Part shown: positions 8,469-12,299 of the stretch, in pieces
How the letters are laid out: every line of letters begins with the position of its first letter
Numbering within the stretch: the stretch's first letter is position 1
Assembly: GCA_002803225.1 (NCBI GenBank)
Contig: NXFV01000293.1
Location: 1 to 12,299 of the forward strand
Reading direction: 5' to 3'
Length of the DNA stretch: 12,299 nucleotides
Source of the DNA: Gamarada debralockiae
Taxonomy: Eukaryota; Ascomycota; Leotiomycetes; Helotiales; Hyphodiscaceae
Made by a program: the position numbers and the translations under genes
Notes under the pieces: generated by a model
What the model saw: the letters and a program-made list of their open reading frames with translations, nothing else
Told to the model about the DNA's origin: nothing
Database searches by the model: none

Positions 8469-10770
8469 CTATCGACTCCACATGTCTTCTTCTTCATCAA
8501 TAATCCCCTTTCTCCCAACTAAGAAATACCGTACCCTCTCAAATACCACTTCCCCGTCTCCGACATCGACAAGCACAATCCCTTACGGTTCCGGCGCTCT
8601 CGTGACCTCCAAAAAGGTATATTTCCCTCGGTCTTTTCTCTCCCCTCCTTGTCCCAGACAGTGAGGATGAAGATTGGGGAATTAATGAAGACTAGAACCA
8701 GAAGGGAAAGGCGTATTCGTACTGTAGATGCTTTAGCGAGTGAGATCCTAGATGGTGATGGGAAGGACATATTCTTTTGTTGGCCTATGTGGAGCCTTTG
8801 TTGGGTGTTTGGAGCGGGAGACTGGAAGTGACGGTTATGGGGGCTGTTGGTGGAGATGATATAATCCCAGTACTTGAATCAGTAAGTTTTGCTTTCCTCT
8901 TCTTAAAATTTAAGATGGAGGGCAGGGGAGATGGGCACTACCATATGTGCGTTCTGTCCCACATCCATGATAACGAAGCGTTCCTGCACTTCCTCCCATT
9001 CATTCTCCTAATAGGCGCTCTCATCTTCAGAGCACCCCCAGACTCTTTCTCTAAAGGCGCTATGTCAAAAGTAGGAGTTGTTGAGGCAGAATGACCACAA
9101 TATCTGTTTTCTGAGAAGGAAATGGGATTCCACATAATAATTGCTCCGTCTACTGATGCCCAAGACCAGGGCGGTGGTCGATATGGGTGTATTGAAACGA
9201 GGAGGTGGCGGGGTGGCGGGGATGGAGGTAGGCGCAGAAGGTTGATACCACAGAAGACTAAACGACAAGACCTTTTCCAAATCCCAGCCAAATATGCATA
9301 TTTTCATAATTATTATTCGAGAGACGTTGAACCTCAGTAACAATGCCAGACAAAGCCGGGAGTTTATCAGAAGGATCCGTCATTGCCCTCTTTTTATACT
9401 GATACACTAATTCACCCCCTTCCTTTGCAAAGCTTTGGTTGTTGATTCAAAAATTCTGAGAGGAGGAATTGCTGAAGGAATTCCGTCGGTTCTCAGTAGG
9501 TAGGAAGTCATCCTGGGAGCCTGAAGGTGGTGTACTACTGGAGGCACTGCCATTGTAGAGGCGGAACCGTATGAGGAATCTGGGAGAGAGCCATGATTCT
9601 TGGAGTGTCCAAGCCCGCTTATTAATTAACTCCTTTCCAAATCTTTCCGTCCCTCCAAGCTCTGGAAGACGGAGAAGTCTCACTTGATGGGGCCGTTGAC
9701 AGAACCAGAAATGGGACAAGCCTTCATTGTCCATATCAATAAGTGACACAGAAGTATATAGTCAAGACATAACCTCCATTCTGTTTTTGAGGAAGTCATC
9801 ATGCAATCTATGGCCGTTACTGCAGAGTTGGTGATGATGTCTTGTTTATGGATTTGAGGCATTTTTGAGATTTCAACTGCTTTGTCGGAGGTGAAGTCCT
9901 TGATAATGTAGTGGGAGTCAGTCCAGAGATTGGGGATTCCAAGTTATCTTCTTATTGTTATTGCGTCTTGTAATGTATTGGGGAGTTTGGAGATCTCGAT
10001 TGCGTCTTTAATGAAGATGAAAGGGTTTCTTCAGTTATGGTGACTTGGCGTGTTTGACCCCAGCAGTAGCTGAGAGCGATATATAGTGCGTGCTCCACAT
10101 TGCTAACATGAAGCTTCACTTTTTCTTCGCCCCACTCGATTGATAGGTCGAGAACTCGTGTTGGTAATGATGATGTATTTGGCCTCGGACAGTTGTCGTG
10201 AGAGACAATTGGAAATCCAGTCCCGAGCTTGCTCATATGTTTCTAGGTTGGCTACTCTAGGTTCCGCAGGCCGTTGCTTCACATACTTCGCAACCGGAGA
10301 ATTTTCAAAACGCGTTAGAAAGAGCAAACCAACTCAGGGCATTTGATAGTTGAACTCACCAATAAGAGCGAAAACCCCGAACATGAATTCACCTATTGTA
10401 AACCGTCTTCTCGATTCCGGGCCCAAGGGGATTAACAAACCCAGTGGCATCCATAATTACAAACTTAGGGAAACGGATATCAACCCTCTCAGACTCTGCA
10501 ACCTCGACGTGTATCTTTGACTCTATGGCATATTGCTAGAAACCATCAGGTCTTCGAACTTCGAAAATATGTAGAGTAAGGAGAAATACCTGTCCATGTT
10601 TAGAATTCAGAATAATACCAAATCACAACACTGCAAACTGACACCCTGCATCTGCTGCCTGGATCAACTGTTCTGTTGTGCCGAGGCTGAGCTTTTTGCG
10701 TGGGGTGAGATGGTAGAGAGTGCTTAAAGAGTGGAAAATCCGACATAGGGAACAACTATGCGCTGGTAGT
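8469..10770 (-). pseudogene. HET-domain (heterokaryon incompatibility) gene, degraded
   Basis: Blocks typical of a fungal HET protein follow in correct order on the minus strand. N-terminal: CSLC, then TTEQLIQAADAGCQFAVL (about 10630-10755). HET block 1: LPTRVLDL and ALYIALSYCWG (10057-10089). Block 2: LGIPNLWTDSHYIIKD (about 9896-9943). Block 3: RAWTLQESWLSPR (about 9579-9620). C-terminal: DPSDKLPALSGI (about 9340-9377), WSWASVDG (9145-9168) and GIVLVDVGDGEVVFERV (just upstream of a final TAG at 8469-8471). These lie in at least three frames and are broken by TGA 10623-10625, TAA 9944-9946, TGA 9447-9449 and TAA 8583-8585; a frameshift near 10150-10190 separates the linker from LPTRVLDL. A plausible 54-bp intron remains at 10536-10589. 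Intact members are about 600-700 residues, which matches this span. HET proteins trigger growth arrest or cell death on non-self recognition; this copy cannot make one. Confidence 0.88.
10536..10589 (-). other. Retained intron inside the HET pseudogene
   Basis: A GTATTT donor and a TTTCTAG acceptor flank 54 bp with a CTGAT branch-like site 10 bases before the acceptor. Downstream coding resumes as QYAIESKIHVEVAESERVD. A retained intron argues that this copy decayed in place or by DNA-level duplication, not from a reverse-transcribed mRNA. Confidence 0.45.
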
Positions 10771-11262
10771 GGTCTAAACTTTCACCTGGGACTGGGATGC
10801 GCAATTTCGCCTTTTGGATTGAGGAGTAGATAGAGACACTTAGTGGTTGAAATGGTAAAGAGTGTGAATTGAAAAGAAGTGGACGTGAATGGAAAAGGAA
10901 GTAGAGACGAGCGTTGGCAGCTGAATGAACATTACTGTCAGATGACTCCACATTGAAGTCTCAGTTGAAAACGCCACACTTGGAATTACTATTTATATCG
11001 TTTGATGGCTCATGAAAGCTTCAGTCATATGGCGTTTGCACTTTCTTCAGTCCGCCCAGGGCGTAAATAAGTGAAATAATCTACAATCATTAAGCCATCA
11101 GTTAGGAAAGAAATCCATGACTGGTGGATATAACCTCCTTACACATCAACATATCCTTCCTAGAGAGATTAGCAAAGCGACCAGATTTCTCCTAACGACG
11201 CAATTTCAGGTTTGATGCTGCTCATATTTCATTAATCCAGTTTCGCATATGTTCTCGATGAC

Positions 11263-11515
11263 CTAGTACAGCTTACCATCCAAGTTTTCAACCAGGTCTA
11301 GGACGATCTGTGTTGTCTGTCAGTCGTTGAATACGGAATAGATAAGTGGGATTACAAATACAAATGAAAGCCTTGAGTAAAGGGGTACGATTTGTGCCGG
11401 CTCTCTTCTTCCTCTGGTGTGTACTCTATCGAATCCGTCCTAGGCTGATCTAGACCTCAAAATCATTGTAAGCGGAAGCCGCACTCCTTTGATCCTGCGG
11501 CATGCGTCCCGGCAA
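11263..11515 (-). pseudogene. Possible gene scrap on the minus strand, unknown family
   Basis: Three short stretches read like protein in one direction: RMPQDQRSAASAYNDFEV, then after a one-base frame change LDQPRTDSIEYTPEEEE, then IVLDLVENLDGKLY ending in TAG at 11263-11265. Before the last piece the sequence ACTGACAGACAACACAG resembles a branch site and acceptor, but no donor keeps frame with the preceding piece. The Glu-rich part resembles a flexible cytoplasmic tail, which is only an impression. It could be chance. Confidence 0.22.
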
Positions 11516-11825
11516 GTACCCGAGTCATTAACTATGTTGGGATTGCTTTCGTGGTGAGTCTTCTGCACGCTCGTGAGTTCAGATAAGGGCCACAGAAATG
11601 ATGTACAATCACTGTACGTCCTGGAAAATTACGTGTAAATCGTCACGGGAAAGCCTTCGGTATCTACCAGAATCGATTGATGCAGCATTTATAGTATTAT
11701 CATGCAACAGGTCATCACCATCGTATAATAACCAGTGACATAATCGTGCAGAGTCCGTGTTGCAAGCTTTGGGTAAAGGCAACTAAATAGTGGCGTTCTA
11801 ATCCCAAATTCTAGCTGTCGATAGG

Positions 11826-11862
11826 ATTGTCGCGGTCGAGAAAATTGTCGTGCTCGACAGAG
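11826..11862. repeat. Imperfect tandem duplication of an 18-19 bp unit
   Basis: ATTGTCGCGGTCGAGAAA is followed by ATTGTCGTGCTCGACAGAG, with a weaker third start at TTGTTATTTTAGAGG. The outer CTGTCGA (11815-11821) and TCGACAG (11854-11860) are also reverse complements. Confidence 0.5.
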
Positions 11863-12211
11863 TTGTTATTTTAGAGGCTCTAGTTTGCCTTATATCGTCT
11901 CTATCGGAAGGATTGGCTTCTAACGAAATCATTTCTCCATGCTGTCTGTTACAATCGAGCTCTTTTATAATCTTCATCCATTAAGGGCTTCCACCAGAGT
12001 GAATAACCGCTCGGGGGATGGGAGCTAAATAGCATCTGCGATTTACTACATCCACCCACTCAGCCCTGCAGCGGATATGGCGGGTCATACTAACATTTTT
12101 CCAAAAAACCTTTTTTGGTACCACCTTCTCACCGCTCTCGCTTAAAAAGTCATGTGAACTTCTTTGAACTCCTAGGCCAATGTAACAGAAGTACAAGGAA
12201 CGCAGGTTCAC

Positions 12212-12271
12212 GGGCGATTTCATGGGCGATTTCAGATGGGCGATTTCATGGGCGGTTTCAGAAGGGCGACC
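12212..12271. repeat. Tandem repeat of GGGCGATTTCA units, 26-bp higher-order period
   Basis: Units read GGGCGATTTCAT (12212-12223), GGGCGATTTCAGAT (12224-12237), GGGCGATTTCAT (12238-12249), GGGCGGTTTCAGAA (12250-12263) and a partial GGGCGACC. Alternating 12- and 14-base units make a 26-bp period repeated about twice, so a dimer was probably duplicated. It sits at the window end and may continue beyond. Confidence 0.75.
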
Positions 12272-12275
12272 AGGT

Positions 12276-12295
12276 GATCACAAGTGCATGTGATC
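12276..12295. repeat. Short inverted repeat next to the tandem repeat
   Basis: GATCACA at 12276-12282 is the exact reverse complement of TGTGATC at 12289-12295, with a six-base spacer AGTGCA. It starts five bases after the tandem repeat. It may be a binding site or a small hairpin; function is unknown. Confidence 0.5.
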
Positions 12296-12299
12296 TAAG

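Larger units (their letters stand above)
10960..12299. other. No recognisable gene; protein-like scraps and small repeats
   Basis: No frame longer than about 80 codons is open. A minus-strand frame at 11981-12223 (80 codons) partly overlaps the terminal repeat patch and matches nothing I know. Protein-like minus-strand pieces lie at 11263-11515. Two small tandem repeats and an inverted repeat are listed separately. The rest is unremarkable sequence of mixed composition. Confidence 0.45.

Noticed and set aside
8482..9340. Plus-strand frames opposite the C-terminal half of the HET relic
   Set aside because: The minus strand shows recognisable HET elements (WSWASVDG, FERV), so these are antisense shadows.
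10724..10951. Minus-strand 75-codon frame as a separate gene or HET N-terminus
   Set aside because: It is in a different frame from the CSLC block, is Ser/Pro/Leu-rich without family features, and probably covers the old 5' region; not counted as coding.
11117..11215. Plus-strand mini-frame of 32 codons beginning MTGGYNLL
   Set aside because: Too short, no convincing splice donor at its end and no downstream exon in frame.
11981..12223. Minus-strand 80-codon frame at the right edge
   Set aside because: No recognisable family, start partly inside the tandem repeat, and no splice context; possible but unsupported.

Overview
The window looks like nuclear DNA of a filamentous ascomycete. The main coding region reads through short GT-AG introns of about 50-90 bp. 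It encodes a fungus-specific Clr5 domain joined to ankyrin repeats, and a second region carries the remains of a fungal HET (heterokaryon incompatibility) gene. Large AT-rich gaps hold no gene I can name. No tRNA, rRNA, CRISPR array, bacterial-type operon or intact transposase was seen. The species cannot be named from this sequence.

Layout. 1-671: no gene; a cluster of ACGCGT and CACGTG hexamers (15-123) is followed by a GC-rich island (148-257). 672-4562, minus strand: the only long and apparently intact gene, four exons encoding about 1223 residues with an N-terminal Clr5 domain and C-terminal ankyrin repeats; a TATA-like palindrome lies upstream at 4790-4797. About 4600-6590: AT-rich and mostly non-coding, with degenerate TTTTGTC repeats (4919-4979) and a 10-bp inverted repeat (5752-5802). 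6595-6973, plus strand: a weakly supported small gene with two consensus introns. 7000-8000: two short unrecognised reading frames. 8039-8323, minus strand: a spliced fragment of an unrecognised protein. 8469-10770, minus strand: a HET-domain pseudogene whose conserved blocks appear in the right order but in several frames, with at least four in-frame stops. 10960-12299: no recognisable gene, a protein-like fragment near 11263-11515, and two small tandem repeats (11826-11862 and 12212-12271).

How the parts may relate. Clr5-ankyrin and HET proteins both belong to expanded, fast-changing fungal families, and HET proteins act in non-self recognition and programmed cell death. An intact member of one family beside a ruined member of the other suggests accessory, high-turnover DNA. 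Nothing in the sequence shows that the genes work together. I did not find a convincing new multi-gene system. The observations most worth following are the decayed HET gene, the spliced small candidate gene, and the structured repeats at the window edges.
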